This document shows, piece after piece, positions 8,152-18,000 of a stretch of 64,000 nucleotides of DNA. The position numbers were made by a program, and so were the translations under genes. The DNA is taken from contig NZ_BDQK01000001.1 of NCBI RefSeq assembly GCF_003864295.1, positions 248,001 to 312,000 of the forward strand, given 5' to 3'. This DNA is from Aphanothece sacrum FPU1 (GTDB taxonomy: Bacteria; Cyanobacteriota; Cyanobacteriia; Cyanobacteriales; Microcystaceae). How positions within the stretch are numbered: position 1 is the stretch's first letter; every line of letters begins with the position of its first letter. The notes beneath the pieces were generated by a model that was not told the origin of the DNA, ran no database searches, and saw only the letters and a program-made list of their open reading frames with translations.

Positions 8152-9096
8152 TTAATCACTTTTATCTCTTGTCTTGATCCAGCGTTTTTTCCAATGACTC
8201 GAAGGTTCTAAAGAACTCTCTTGCTGTTCCTTTTCTCGTCTATTATGAATCATAATGGCTGTGTCTTCTAGTTGAGGATCTCTATAAGGTATAGCGGCCC
8301 GAGTTTGTAAGTGTTCCCATTCTTGTTCAGAAAGGGCTAGATGGTCTTGATTTTTCCAACTGGCGAGGGTTCCTGGAGATCGCCTTCCCACCCCTCTAGT
8401 AGCTTCTAAGCTTAACCCTGTTAATTGTAAAGCTTTTCGGATACAAGCAGCACAAGAATAAGTCGCTAAGTATCCATCGGGTTTTAAACATTGGGCGACT
8501 AAAGCTATAAATTCTACTGTCCACAGTTGGGGACATTTAGGGGGGGAAAAGGGGTCTAAAAAGATAGCGTCGGCTTTAAATCCTGAATTCACCAGTGCTT
8601 TTAAGCTAATTCTAGCATCTTCTACCCATAGTTTAGCAGTTAAGGGATAAAGGGAACTAGAAGATTGAATATAATGGCTTTGGGCTAAGGTTTCTAAATA
8701 TGATGGAACAGGGGCCGGCCAATGAGTTAATAATTGGTGAAAAATGGCTTGACGGGAGACAGTTTCATCCTTTTCTAAGGCCATTAATTTTACCTGACAA
8801 TTCGGGTTAACTGACCAAATTGTAGCTAATGCCGCAGAACTATTGTAACCGAGTCCGTAACAAATATCAAGAATTTTTAAGGAAGATTTAATCTGGGCTT
8901 TATTTTTTAATTGACAGGGTTCGACAAACTTATATTCAGCTTCTTGTTTTGCACCAGAATGGGAGTGATAAAGTTCCTCAAATTCTTGGGAAAAAAAGGT
9001 ATAAGAACCATCGTCAGTGGGTTTTAGGGTGGGGGACGAGGGGTGATGAGGTGACGGGGTAATGGGGTGATGAGAGGGGAAATTGTGGCTAGACAT
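8152..9096 (-). CDS. MnmC/MnmD-type tRNA 5-methylaminomethyl-2-thiouridine methyltransferase (DUF752)
   Basis: Class I methyltransferase of the MnmC N-terminal-domain family, without the FAD oxidase half. The core holds the SAM-binding segment ILDICYGLGYNSSAAL, then IFLDPFSPPKCPQLWT, and the ending RRSPGTL plus IPYRDPQL typical of the family. The expected role is the last methylation step at the wobble uridine of certain tRNAs. The first about 23 residues (rich in His, Pro, Ser) are encoded by a G-rich minisatellite (about 9026-9080), so the native protein may begin near the TLKPTDDGSYTFFS segment; no better ATG is present and the start is uncertain. It is divergent from pyrR with a 64-bp spacer. 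Confidence 0.8.
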   Translation of the reverse strand: MSSHNFPSHHPITPSPHHPSSPTLKPTDDGSYTFFSQEFEELYHSHSGAKQEAEYKFVEPCQLKNKAQIKSSLKILDICYGLGYNSSAALATIWSVNPNCQVKLMALEKDETVSRQAIFHQLLTHWPAPVPSYLETLAQSHYIQSSSSLYPLTAKLWVEDARISLKALVNSGFKADAIFLDPFSPPKCPQLWTVEFIALVAQCLKPDGYLATYSCAACIRKALQLTGLSLEATRGVGRRSPGTLASWKNQDHLALSEQEWEHLQTRAAIPYRDPQLEDTAIMIHNRREKEQQESSLEPSSHWKKRWIKTRDKSD

Positions 9097-9160
9097 GAAG
9101 AATTAGGTTAAGATTTTAATCTCATAATAAACTTAAGGTAATCATACTAAAGGAGATGGG

Positions 9161-9682
9161 ATGGTCAAAAAAATCCTTTCTACTGAAAAAATTCGCCGTA
9201 TTATAACTCGTCTAGCTTCTCAAGTTATCGAAAAGTCGGGAGATCTTTCTGACCTAGTTTTACTAGGAATTTATACTAAAGGTGTTCCGTTAGCGAATTT
9301 ATTAGCTCAACAAATTGAAGTCTTAGAAAATGTTAAAGTTCCAGTAGGGGCTATTGATGTTACTTTTTATAGAGATGATCTCGATCGCATTAAAACCCGT
9401 ACTCCAGCTAAGACAAAAATTTCTTTTGATTTAACAGGAAAAACTGTTGTTTTAGTGGATGATGTTATTTATAAAGGGCGAACTATTCGGGCCGCCTTAA
9501 ATGCGGTTAGTGAATATGGAAGACCTCAATTAATTCGTTTATTAGTATTAGTTGATCGGGGTCATCGAGAGTTACCTATCCATCCTGATTTTATTGGAAA
9601 AAAACTGCCCACTGCTTCCGAAGAACAGGTTAAAGTTTATTTTCAGGCAACTGATGGTAGGGATGCGGTCGAGTTAAGTTGA
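9161..9682 (+). CDS. pyrR: PyrR-type bifunctional pyrimidine regulator / uracil phosphoribosyltransferase
   Basis: 173 aa, normal length. A type I phosphoribosyltransferase fold with the PRPP-binding loop [18 protein letters not shown] at about 104-121, and the PyrR-specific [14 protein letters not shown] region. The family converts uracil and PRPP to UMP and, in Bacillus, binds pyr mRNA; RNA regulation in cyanobacteria is not shown here. No pyr mRNA anti-terminator is visible nearby. An AGGAG lies a few bases before the ATG. It overlaps or abuts cinA: a TTG-started cinA reading would overlap by 4 nt, but the favoured cinA ATG is 23 nt downstream. The two genes are probably one transcript. 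Confidence 0.9.
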   Translation: MVKKILSTEKIRRIITRLASQVIEKSGDLSDLVLLGIYTKGVPLANLLAQQIEVLENVKVPVGAIDVTFYRDDLDRIKTRTPAKTKISFDLTGKTVVLVDDVIYKGRTIRAALNAVSEYGRPQLIRLLVLVDRGHRELPIHPDFIGKKLPTASEEQVKVYFQATDGRDAVELS

Positions 9683-9705
9683 GTAAATCAAGGAATAATT
9701 ATCTA

Positions 9706-10956
9706 ATGAGTGTGGAAATTATCTGTGTGGGAACGGAATTATTGTTAGGAGATATTCTTAATAGTAATGTTCAATTTTTGGCAAAACAATTAGCCAGTTT
9801 AGGCATTCCTCATTATTATCAAACAGTAGTAGGAGATAATCCTACCCGCTTACAAGAAATCATTAAAATTGCTAGTCAACGGGCTTCTATTTTACTGTTT
9901 ACTGGAGGTTTAGGGCCAACTCCTGATGATTTAACCACAGAAACTATTGCTCAATTTTTTCAAACTCCCTTGATAGAAAAGCCAGAAATTATTGAGGATA
10001 TTAGACAAAAGTTTGCTCAACGGGGAAGAATAATGACGGATAATAACCGTAAACAGGCGTTAATTCCCCAAGGTGCCGATATTTTACCTAATCCTAGCGG
10101 AACTGCCCCAGGCATGATCTGGCAACCTCTTTCTAATTTAACCATTATGACCTTCCCTGGAGTCCCCTCAGAAATGAAACGGATGTGGGCAGAAACGGCG
10201 GTTCCGTACCTGAAAAGCCAAGGTTGGGGACAAGAAGTCATTTATAGCCGCATGTTGCGTTTTAGGGGCATTGGTGAGTCAGGTTTAGCCGCCAAGGTTA
10301 ATCATTTATTCGCCTCAACTAATCCGATGGTAGCTCCTTATGCGTCTTTAGGGGAAGTACGTTTACGGGTATCGACCAAAGCAGCGTCAGAAGCAGAAGC
10401 AATGACTATCATTGAACCTGTTGCCCAAGAAATCAAAAAAATCGCCGGATTAGACTATTTTGGGCAAGATGATGACACTCTTGCTGAAGTAGTTGGCAAA
10501 TTATTACGCGATCGCCAAGAGAATGTATCTGTGGCTGAATCTTGTACTGGTGGGGGTTTAGGGGCGATGTTTACGACTATTGCGGGCAGTTCTGATTATT
10601 TTCTGGGGGGCGTTATTGCTTATGATAATCAGATTAAAATTGCGCTTTTAGGAGTAAATGCCGAGGATTTAAAGAAATATGGGGCAGTGAGTGAAGTGAT
10701 CGCCCAACAGATGGCTTTAGGGGTAAAACAACGGTTAGGGACATCTTGGGGTTTAAGTATAACCGGAATTGCTGGCCCTGGAGGCGCAACAGACAATAAA
10801 CCTGTAGGATTAGTTTATATCAGTATAGCATCTCCTGATGGCAATGTAAAGACTATTGAATCTCGGTTTGGAGAAACCCGCGATCGTGATAGCATTCGTT
10901 TTCTAAGTGGGTGTACTGCTTTAGATGAATTACGACGCAAATTATTAAATAGGTAG
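9706..10956 (+). CDS. cinA: Competence/damage-inducible protein CinA (NMN amidohydrolase / COG1058 fusion)
   Basis: 416 aa from the ATG at 9706, which places MSVEIICVGTELLLGDI at the N-terminus as in homologues; the TTG at 9679 would only add a non-conserved tail. The N-terminal MoCF-like domain (about 1-170) has FTGGLGPTPDDLT. The C-terminal domain (about 250-410) has VAESCTGGGLGAMFT and SITGIAGPGG, the NMN deamidase (PncC-type) signature. The protein is linked to NAD salvage and, in some bacteria, to competence. It follows pyrR on the same strand. The 3' end is 10 bp before a copy of the GGTTCTACCG terminal sequence of the composite repeat family. Confidence 0.93.
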   Translation: MSVEIICVGTELLLGDILNSNVQFLAKQLASLGIPHYYQTVVGDNPTRLQEIIKIASQRASILLFTGGLGPTPDDLTTETIAQFFQTPLIEKPEIIEDIRQKFAQRGRIMTDNNRKQALIPQGADILPNPSGTAPGMIWQPLSNLTIMTFPGVPSEMKRMWAETAVPYLKSQGWGQEVIYSRMLRFRGIGESGLAAKVNHLFASTNPMVAPYASLGEVRLRVSTKAASEAEAMTIIEPVAQEIKKIAGLDYFGQDDDTLAEVVGKLLRDRQENVSVAESCTGGGLGAMFTTIAGSSDYFLGGVIAYDNQIKIALLGVNAEDLKKYGAVSEVIAQQMALGVKQRLGTSWGLSITGIAGPGGATDNKPVGLVYISIASPDGNVKTIESRFGETRDRDSIRFLSGCTALDELRRKLLNR

Positions 10957-10966
10957 TCATAAATAT

Positions 10967-10990
10967 GGTTCTACCGAACTTATTATGGTA
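10967..10990 (+). repeat. Single 24-bp terminal sequence of the composite repeat family
   Basis: GGTTCTACCGAACTTATTAT followed by GGTA matches the left ends at 51077 and 54260 with a few substitutions. It stands just 5' of the transposase-associated array; no matching right end was found at the other side (12208). Confidence 0.6.
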
Positions 10991-11042
10991 AATTAACTAA
11001 GCTTTGTTAACACAAATTATTTCTTTAGGGTTAATTTTTTGC

Positions 11043-11281
11043 CGATATCCTCAAGGATATGGCTACACAAACAAAGCCTGTCTTCACGGGCTAAAATATT
11101 AATATTCTTAAGCTGCGAAGGCAGCTTTTGTTTTTATAACTTCAGGTTTTAACCTGTAAGCTAACATATCCTCAAGGATATGGCTAGAGAAACCAAGCCC
11201 GTCTTCACGGGCTAACATATTGATATGATTAAGCTAGGAAGGTAGCTTTTGTTTTTATAACTTCAGGTTTCAACCTGTAAG
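11043..11281 (+). repeat. Two upstream units of the about 121-bp multi-hairpin array
   Basis: Each unit runs: P1 ATATCCTCAAGGATAT, linker, P2 (GCCCGTCTTCACGGGC or a one-base variant), AATATTAATATT-like spacer, P3 (AGCTGCGAAGGCAGCT; in unit 2 AGCTAGGAAGGTAGCT, a compensated stem change), T-rich linker, P4 CAGGTTTTAACCTG. P2 starts at 11075 and 11196, a 121-bp period. The units end about 75 bp before the transposase ATG. Confidence 0.85.
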
Positions 11282-11355
11282 TTAAGAAATGTAAATCAGA
11301 GTTAACCAATTATTGTTATTTGGGTATTTTGAGGGCAGATGAATTAATTCTAAAA

Positions 11356-11763
11356 ATGCAGCGAAACTTTACCCAATTATACATTCATTGTGTCTGGGGA
11401 ACTTGGGATAGATTACCTTTAATAACCCCTGATATTAAAGAAATTATTTATGCAGCTATTATTAGACAATGTAGACACCTTAATTGTACAGTAATTGCCA
11501 TTGGAGGGGTTGCTGATCATATTCATCTGTTAACAAGTTTTGCCCCAACTTTAACTATTTCTAAACTTATTGGTGAAGCAAAAGGCAGTTCATCTCATCT
11601 TATTACTCATGAAATTAAACCCAATGAATTTTTTAAATGGCAAGGAGGATATGGAGTGTTTACCGTGAGTCATCGAAATTTGGAAGACGTGGCTAATTAT
11701 ATTAAAAACCAACCGCAACATCATCAACAAAAACAATTAATTTCTGATTGGGAAATGCAATGA
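11356..11763 (+). CDS. Y1/HUH transposase of the IS200-like, REP-associated (RAYT) type
   Basis: 135 aa from the ATG at 11356 (a TTG at 11320 gives a longer non-conserved start). The HUH metal-binding motif is His55-Ile-His57 in GVADHIHLL. The catalytic tyrosine is Tyr115 in ANYIKNQPQHHQ, the YxxNQ context of Y1 transposases. The fold nicks single-stranded DNA next to hairpins. No tnpB and no IS200 end structure flank it. Instead it sits inside six copies of a multi-hairpin unit (two upstream, four downstream), the arrangement expected of a domesticated RAYT that mobilises or maintains REP-like palindromes. It could also be a plain IS200 relic; context favours the RAYT reading. Confidence 0.82.
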   Translation: MQRNFTQLYIHCVWGTWDRLPLITPDIKEIIYAAIIRQCRHLNCTVIAIGGVADHIHLLTSFAPTLTISKLIGEAKGSSSHLITHEIKPNEFFKWQGGYGVFTVSHRNLEDVANYIKNQPQHHQQKQLISDWEMQ

Positions 11764-11765
11764 TT

Positions 11766-12208
11766 TTATATCCTAAAGGGTGAAGCTAAATAAACCAAGC
11801 CCGTCTTCACGGGCTAAAATATTAATATTCTTAAGCTGCGAAGGCAGCTTTTGTTTTTATAGCTTCAGGTTTTAACCTGTAAGATCAAACACCCCTTTAG
11901 GGTGAAGCTACACAAACCAAGCCCGTCTTCACGGGCTAAAATATTAATATTCTTAAGCTGCGAAGGCAGCTTTTGTTTTTATAACTTCAGGTTTTAACCT
12001 GTAAGATCAAACACCCCTAAAGGGTGAAGCTATACAAAACAAGCCCGTTTTCACGGGCTAAAATATTAATATTCTTAAGCTGCGAAGGCAGCTTTTGTTT
12101 TTATAGCTTCAGGTTTTAACCTGTAAGTTAACATATCCTCAAGGATATGGCTAGAGAAACCAAGCCCGTCTTCACGGGCTAAAATGTTGATATTCTTAAG
12201 CTGGGAAA
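11766..12208 (+). repeat. Four downstream units of the about 121-bp multi-hairpin array
   Basis: P2 stems start at 11798, 11920, 12042 and 12163 (periods 122, 122, 121). The first three units use a P1 stem of the AAAGGGT type, the last returns to ATATCCTCAAGGATAT and is cut off at the stop of the downstream minus-strand gene. In the unit at 12026-12110 the flanks GAAGCTATA and TATAGCTTC pair perfectly and enclose P2 and P3. Confidence 0.87.
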
Positions 12209-14884
12209 TCAATTATTAATCTTAGATTGTTTATGTTTAAAAAAATTATGTAAGAGATCTAATAAATCTTTATCTAAATAGGGTTTTGTGAGATAATCAG
12301 TTGCCCCTAGTGATATAGCTAATTCACGGTACTGTTTACTATTACGAGAAGTTAGCATAATAATGGGGAAAGAATCACCTTTTAACTGACGACAACGAGT
12401 CAAAAATTCTAACCCATTCATTCGAGGCATTTCAATATCACAAATAACAGCCCCAATATTAAATTCATATTCTATTTGTAGCATTCCTTCCCACCCATCT
12501 TTAGCTAAAAATACTTCATACCCTGCTTTTTCTAAAGTGATTGCTAATGTTTGTCGAATAGTCAAAGAATCATCAATAATCAAAATTTTAGGCAGAGTAG
12601 AAACATAAATATCAGAAGGTTTTTTAACAAAAGTATCCTCTGTCTCTGAATGGCGAAACCATTGTTCTAGAATCGCTTGTCCTTCAATAACTGGAACTAA
12701 ACGACCATCGCCTAAAATGGTACAACCCGATAAATAAGAGGGAGATTTAATCGCTTCATTAAAAGGCTTGATCACTAAATCTTGTTCCATGACAATTTTA
12801 TCAATTTTGAGAGCAATAGTTCGTTTTTTATCAGATAATAATAATAAAGTTATTTTGATAGATTTTTGCTGATTATTTTTAGGAATAAGTTGATGAGTTT
12901 TCAGTTTTCCAGATAACAAAGAGTAGAGAGGAATTAATTTCCCTTGGCATCGATAAAATACGTCATCATTTTGAATTTTGAGATCTCGCTGAGCAACTAC
13001 TGTTAATGATAATAAAGAAGTTTCTGCAATTGCAAATAAAGAACTGTGTACTTTAAAAACCAATAGTTTACTAATAGTCAATGTCAAGGGTAAACGGAGT
13101 GTAAATGTTGTACCTTCTCCTGGTTCAGAGGTTATACTTAGGGTTCCTTGTAAGATTTGGATTTGTTGATGAACAGCAGATAATCCCATACCTCTCCCTG
13201 ACAAATGACTAAGTTGAGAAGCAGTGGATAAACCAGGAAAAAATAAATACTCATATAATCGTTTTTTAGAGATAGTTGTTACTTCAGTTTCTGATAATAA
13301 ATTCATCTTAATTATTGAAGATCGTAGCTTATCTAAATTAATACCTTGACCATCATCTTTAACCTCAAGATAAGTATGATTACCATTATAATAAGTCGAA
13401 ATAGTAATCGTTCCTCTGGGGGATTTTCCTTGAGATTGACGAATAGAAGGGGATTCAATGCCATGATCGAAAGCATTACGAATAAGGTGAACTAAGGGTT
13501 CATAAAGTTTATCTAAAATTGCTTTATCAATTAATGTGTTAGTTCCTTCTAATTGAAGATTAACTTCTTTATTTTCTTGGGCTGATAAATCTCGTATCAT
13601 ACGAGGAAAAAGATTCAGAAGGTGTCCTACAGATATCATTTGAGTTTGTTGTAGGTTTATTTGAACTTGTTTTAGAGTTTTTTGTCGCTGTCTAAGAATT
13701 TGTTGAAATCCTTGATTTAATAAAGCAAAATCTTGAATTCCTTCTTTAATTTGTGCGAGATCTTCTATCATTATTCTTAGAGATTTCGGTAACTCTTTAT
13801 AAGAATTACGGGTTAATTCTTGAAAGCGAGAAAAACGCTGTGTTAAATTTTCTAAGGTTTCTTGATGTTCTTGATTATGTAATAAAAAACGGTTATCTTG
13901 AGTGACTAAATCTTCGACTAAATTATTCAATCTTCTGAGATATTTAACATCAACTCTCATTTCTAACGTAGGAGAAGATGAATCTGTGATCGCTTCATAA
14001 TGAAATGTTTGATATTCATTATCTTTCTGTATTTTTATTTCTTCATTTCCTATTATTTTTCCGTTGCTTTCAGTTTTGGGGTTAATTGGTTGAGATAATA
14101 TTGGAGATTTAGTAAAATTGATTAATGATTGAGACGGACTTATTTCTGAAATATTATTTCCCGATAAAACAGCAATTTGAGTAGACCGTAATTCTTCTAA
14201 CGCTAATTGACCTATTTCTTTTACCGCTTCAGGATGAAATTTTAAGGCTTTAAGAATGGCTTTTGTAATAGCAACAAAACCAGAAAAGTTAATTAATTCA
14301 CCTAATCCTTGAAAAATTTCAATTTGGGCTTTTAATCCTTCTAAAATGAAGGATTGATTAGGATGTTGTAAGATAGTTTCTAAACGATTAATTCCTTCTT
14401 TAACTTCTTCTGAAAATAGAAAATCTGTAAGATTTTTCTGTTTTTGTTGTTGAGATTTTGGCAAATTTGTTAATGGTCTTTCTGTTGCTAATTTAGCCTC
14501 AACTTGAGATATAATATATTTAATTTTTTGAATTGCAGCTTCTCCCTGATGGCTTCCTGTCCGTATTTCTGATTCTAGTGTAAAACGGAAACAATCATAA
14601 GCATTGAGTAATAAATCTTCTAATTCGAGATCAATAACGGGTTTATGTTCATAAATAATCTTGAAAATTGTTTCTAATTCATGGGCTAATTCTTGAATTT
14701 GGGTTAACCCAATACAAGCAGCCCCTCCTTTAATTGAATGAGCAATTCGTATAAGATCATAAATTTTTAAAAGATTAGGATCACAACGAAGTTCTAATAA
14801 ACCATGTTCTAACTCCTGTAATCGTTCAGGGGCTTCTTGTATAAAAAAGTTATAAGATTCTGGAGAGTGAAAATCGGAAACCAT
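12209..14884 (-). CDS. pixL: CheA-type hybrid histidine kinase with receiver domain (PixL-like)
   Basis: 891 aa. Hpt domain about 8-110 with phospho-acceptor His49 in IAHSIKGGAA. A linker of low conservation follows, then a dimerisation region and an HATPase domain with N box HLIRNAFDHG, G1 DDGQGI and G2 GRGMGLSAV. A CheW-like domain comes next (about 610-750) and a C-terminal receiver (about 770-885) with IDDS, CDIEMPRMNG and LTKPY. This matches cyanobacterial CheA homologues that drive type IV pili in phototaxis. It is the last gene of a minus-strand run CheW - receptor - CheA, the same order as pixI-pixJ-pixL in Synechocystis. The name pixL rests on that synteny; a different taxis operon is possible. 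Confidence 0.85.
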   Translation of the reverse strand: MVSDFHSPESYNFFIQEAPERLQELEHGLLELRCDPNLLKIYDLIRIAHSIKGGAACIGLTQIQELAHELETIFKIIYEHKPVIDLELEDLLLNAYDCFRFTLESEIRTGSHQGEAAIQKIKYIISQVEAKLATERPLTNLPKSQQQKQKNLTDFLFSEEVKEGINRLETILQHPNQSFILEGLKAQIEIFQGLGELINFSGFVAITKAILKALKFHPEAVKEIGQLALEELRSTQIAVLSGNNISEISPSQSLINFTKSPILSQPINPKTESNGKIIGNEEIKIQKDNEYQTFHYEAITDSSSPTLEMRVDVKYLRRLNNLVEDLVTQDNRFLLHNQEHQETLENLTQRFSRFQELTRNSYKELPKSLRIMIEDLAQIKEGIQDFALLNQGFQQILRQRQKTLKQVQINLQQTQMISVGHLLNLFPRMIRDLSAQENKEVNLQLEGTNTLIDKAILDKLYEPLVHLIRNAFDHGIESPSIRQSQGKSPRGTITISTYYNGNHTYLEVKDDGQGINLDKLRSSIIKMNLLSETEVTTISKKRLYEYLFFPGLSTASQLSHLSGRGMGLSAVHQQIQILQGTLSITSEPGEGTTFTLRLPLTLTISKLLVFKVHSSLFAIAETSLLSLTVVAQRDLKIQNDDVFYRCQGKLIPLYSLLSGKLKTHQLIPKNNQQKSIKITLLLLSDKKRTIALKIDKIVMEQDLVIKPFNEAIKSPSYLSGCTILGDGRLVPVIEGQAILEQWFRHSETEDTFVKKPSDIYVSTLPKILIIDDSLTIRQTLAITLEKAGYEVFLAKDGWEGMLQIEYEFNIGAVICDIEMPRMNGLEFLTRCRQLKGDSFPIIMLTSRNSKQYRELAISLGATDYLTKPYLDKDLLDLLHNFFKHKQSKINN

Positions 14885-15078
14885 TATTAGTATAACTCAC
14901 AAGTTTAGGAATGTAGTAGGGGCAAAACACATTCTGTTTTGCCAGTATGGGAGTTAAGTAGCTGGTCATAAATAAACGAATGTTTGTAGTAGGTTCCCTA
15001 AAGGGCTTGAAAGCTTTGTATAAGGAAAGCTAAAGCCTTCACTAGCAACTTTTCTAACCTACCTGACGATGATCATAA
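14885..15078. other. Hairpin-rich spacer inside the phototaxis operon
   Basis: Holds GGCAAAACA (14921-14929) paired with TGTTTTGCC (14935-14943), and an outer inverted repeat GTAGGTT (14989-14995) / AACCTAC (15056-15062) enclosing CCCTAAAGGG and AAGCTTT-type hairpins. It separates receptor and kinase by 194 nt and could attenuate or process the transcript. Confidence 0.55.
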
Positions 15079-18000
15079 CTAACGCACTTTAAACTGTGCC
15101 ACACTCTTATGCAGTGCTTGTGCCACCCTTAATAAGGTCTCAAAAGATTCTGCTTGTTTTACAGAACGTTCTGAGGTTTTTTGAGCAATGGTGTCTACCG
15201 CTTGCATGGTACTCGAAACCGAGGCCGAGGTTTCTGCTTGAACTGTTGCTGCTTGGGCGATTTCTTCTACTAAATCTCGAATTTGTTCGCTAACCTGAGC
15301 AATAGAGGTGAGTTTTTGTCGGGTTATTTCTACTAATTCAGTTCCAGAAATTACCTGTTCTCGTCCTGCTTCCATGGCAGTAATCACTTGTTTGGTTTCT
15401 GTTTGAATTTCTTCAACCATTTCCTCAATCTCTTCTGCTGCGGCTGTTGATCGTTCTGAAAGGGAACGAACTTCATTGGCCACTACGGCAAACCCTTGTC
15501 CGTCTTGAGACAGTTCGTTGGCTTCAATGGAAGCATTTAAGGCTAATACTTGGGTTTGACTGGCTAAATCTCTAATTAAACTGACCACACGGGAAATCTT
15601 TTGAGACGCTTCTCCTAACCGTTTGAGTTTTTCGGAGGTTTCTTCTACGGTATTTTGAATGGCTAAAATGCTCTCTACCGTCAGATTCATGGCCTCATCC
15701 CCTTCTTTAACACTTTGATCGGCTTGTTCAACTTTTAACTTGGCTTGTTGGGCATTGGCCGCTACACTTTGAATAGAATCAGCCATCCCTTGACTTTGGG
15801 TCAGGGCTGTTGTAATCACTGCTGAAGCTTCTTGGGCCTCAGCCGCAAGACTTTTAATGTCTTGCGCACTATGATTGGCCGTTTGAGTAACTGCATGAGA
15901 AGCTGATTGGACTTGTAAGACAAGACGCTGTAAATTCTCCAGGGTTTTGTTGATAAATTGGGCAACTCGACCGATTTCTCCCTCAAATGCAGTGCTACGA
16001 ACTGTTAAGTCCCCTTTAAACGCCCCATTAACATCTTTTAATAAAGTATCAAGTTGATGTTGAATTGCTTCTTTTTGTTGTCGTTGTTCTTGGGAAGCAG
16101 TTTCTGCTATTTGACGGGCTTGTTGGAGTTGTTCGATGTAGGTGATGTGATCTAGGGCATATTCGGTTTGGGTAGCTAACTCAGAGAAAAAGTCGATATC
16201 TGATTTTTTCCAGACCCTCGGTTTTGAACAATGATGGGCAATAATTAAGCCAAATAGTTCATTATTTTTACGCAGTGGGGCAACTAAATTGGCTTTAACT
16301 CCATATTGTTCTAAAGTACGAATATGACAATCTGTTAAACCTGGTTCATTATGAATGTCATTAATGGCCCTTACCCGACCATTGCGGTACAAATCTATAT
16401 AGCGACCCCGAAAACAAGGATCGTCAATGGTTTGGCTTAACACTTTAGCAAATCCTTCTCCGATGGATTCGGCGATCATTGTGCCACTCCAATCAGCATT
16501 AAAGCGATAAATTAATACCCTATCGGTGTTTAAGGTTTTTCTTGCCCCTTCCACGGTACTGGTGAGAATATCTTGCATACTCAAAGAACGACGGGCGCGG
16601 AAGGAAATATCCCCAAATAAACGGGCTTGTCCGGCTGTTTCTTGAATTTTTTCGATAAAACTCAAATGATCGATCGCATATTCGACTTGGGTGGCCACTT
16701 GAGAGAGAAAATCAATGTCTGTTTTTTCCCAAAATTTGGCTTCTGAACAGTGATGGGCAATAAGTAACCCAAATAACTCTCCATTTTGACGGAGAGGGGC
16801 AACAATATTCGCTTTGACTTCATATTTTTCCAGTGTCCGAATATGACAATCACTTAATCCTGGCTCATTATAAATGTCATTGATGGCTTTGACTCGTCCT
16901 TTTTTGTACGCTTCAACATATTGACTACGAAAACAAGGATCATCAATTGTTTGGGCTAGGACTTTAGGAAAACCATCAGCTACTGATTCGGCAATCATCG
17001 TACCACTCCAGTCAGCATTGAAGTGATAAATTAATACGCGATCAGTTTTTAATATTTTGCGGGTTCCTTGAACAGTGGCTTGAAAAATTTCCTGTAAATT
17101 CAAGGATTGACGGGCGCGGAAAGCAATTTCTCCAAAAAACCATGCTCTTTGGGCCCCAGCTTGCTGTTGATTGATAAAGCTTATGTAATCTAGAGAATAT
17201 TCAGCTTCGGTAGCTAATTGAGAGAGAAAATCAAGTTCCCAAGGTTCCCAGTGATGAGAATCAGCACAATGATGGGCAATCAATAAGCCGTAAAGTTTCT
17301 CATTTTTACGCAAAGGAACTACCAGATTAGCCCGTACTTTATACTTTTCTAATAGGTTAATATGACAATCAGTCATCCCTGGTTCGGTATAGATATCATT
17401 AATGGCCCGAATGCGACCTTCTTGATATTGGGCTGCATTACGTTTTTCAAAACAAGGATCGATAATAGTTTCACTCAGAACAGAAGGAAATCCCGACCCC
17501 ACAGATTCGGCAATCATCGTCCCACTCCAATCGGGATTAAATTTATAGACAACCACACGATCTGCTTTCATAATGTCTCTGGCCCCTTCTACTGTGGTAT
17601 TAAATAAAACATTCAATTGGGGGGTTTGACGAGTGCGAAAGGCAATTGTACTAAAAAGTTGTCTTTGTCTGGTTTGTCTTTCTTTTTCCTGCAAAACGTG
17701 AATAAATTTCACATGATATTCAAGTTCGTTGGCTAATTGGGAAAGCACATCAATATCTTCTTTTTGCCATTGTTTTGGACCGGAACATTGATGGGCAATA
17801 AGTAATCCGTAGATTTTTTCCTCTCCACGAATCGGCACTACTAGATTAGCCCGTACTTTATATTTTTCTAAGAGGTTTATATAACAATCGGTCATCCCTG
17901 GTTCGGTATAGATATCGTTGATACCGCGAATACGACCACTTTGATATTGGGCTGCATGACGTTTCTCAAAACAGGGATCGAGAATGGTTTCACTAAGAAT

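Noticed and set aside
11043-12208. CRISPR array
   Set aside because: The period is 121 bp, the whole unit is conserved including what would be spacers, hairpins are multiple, and no cas gene is present.
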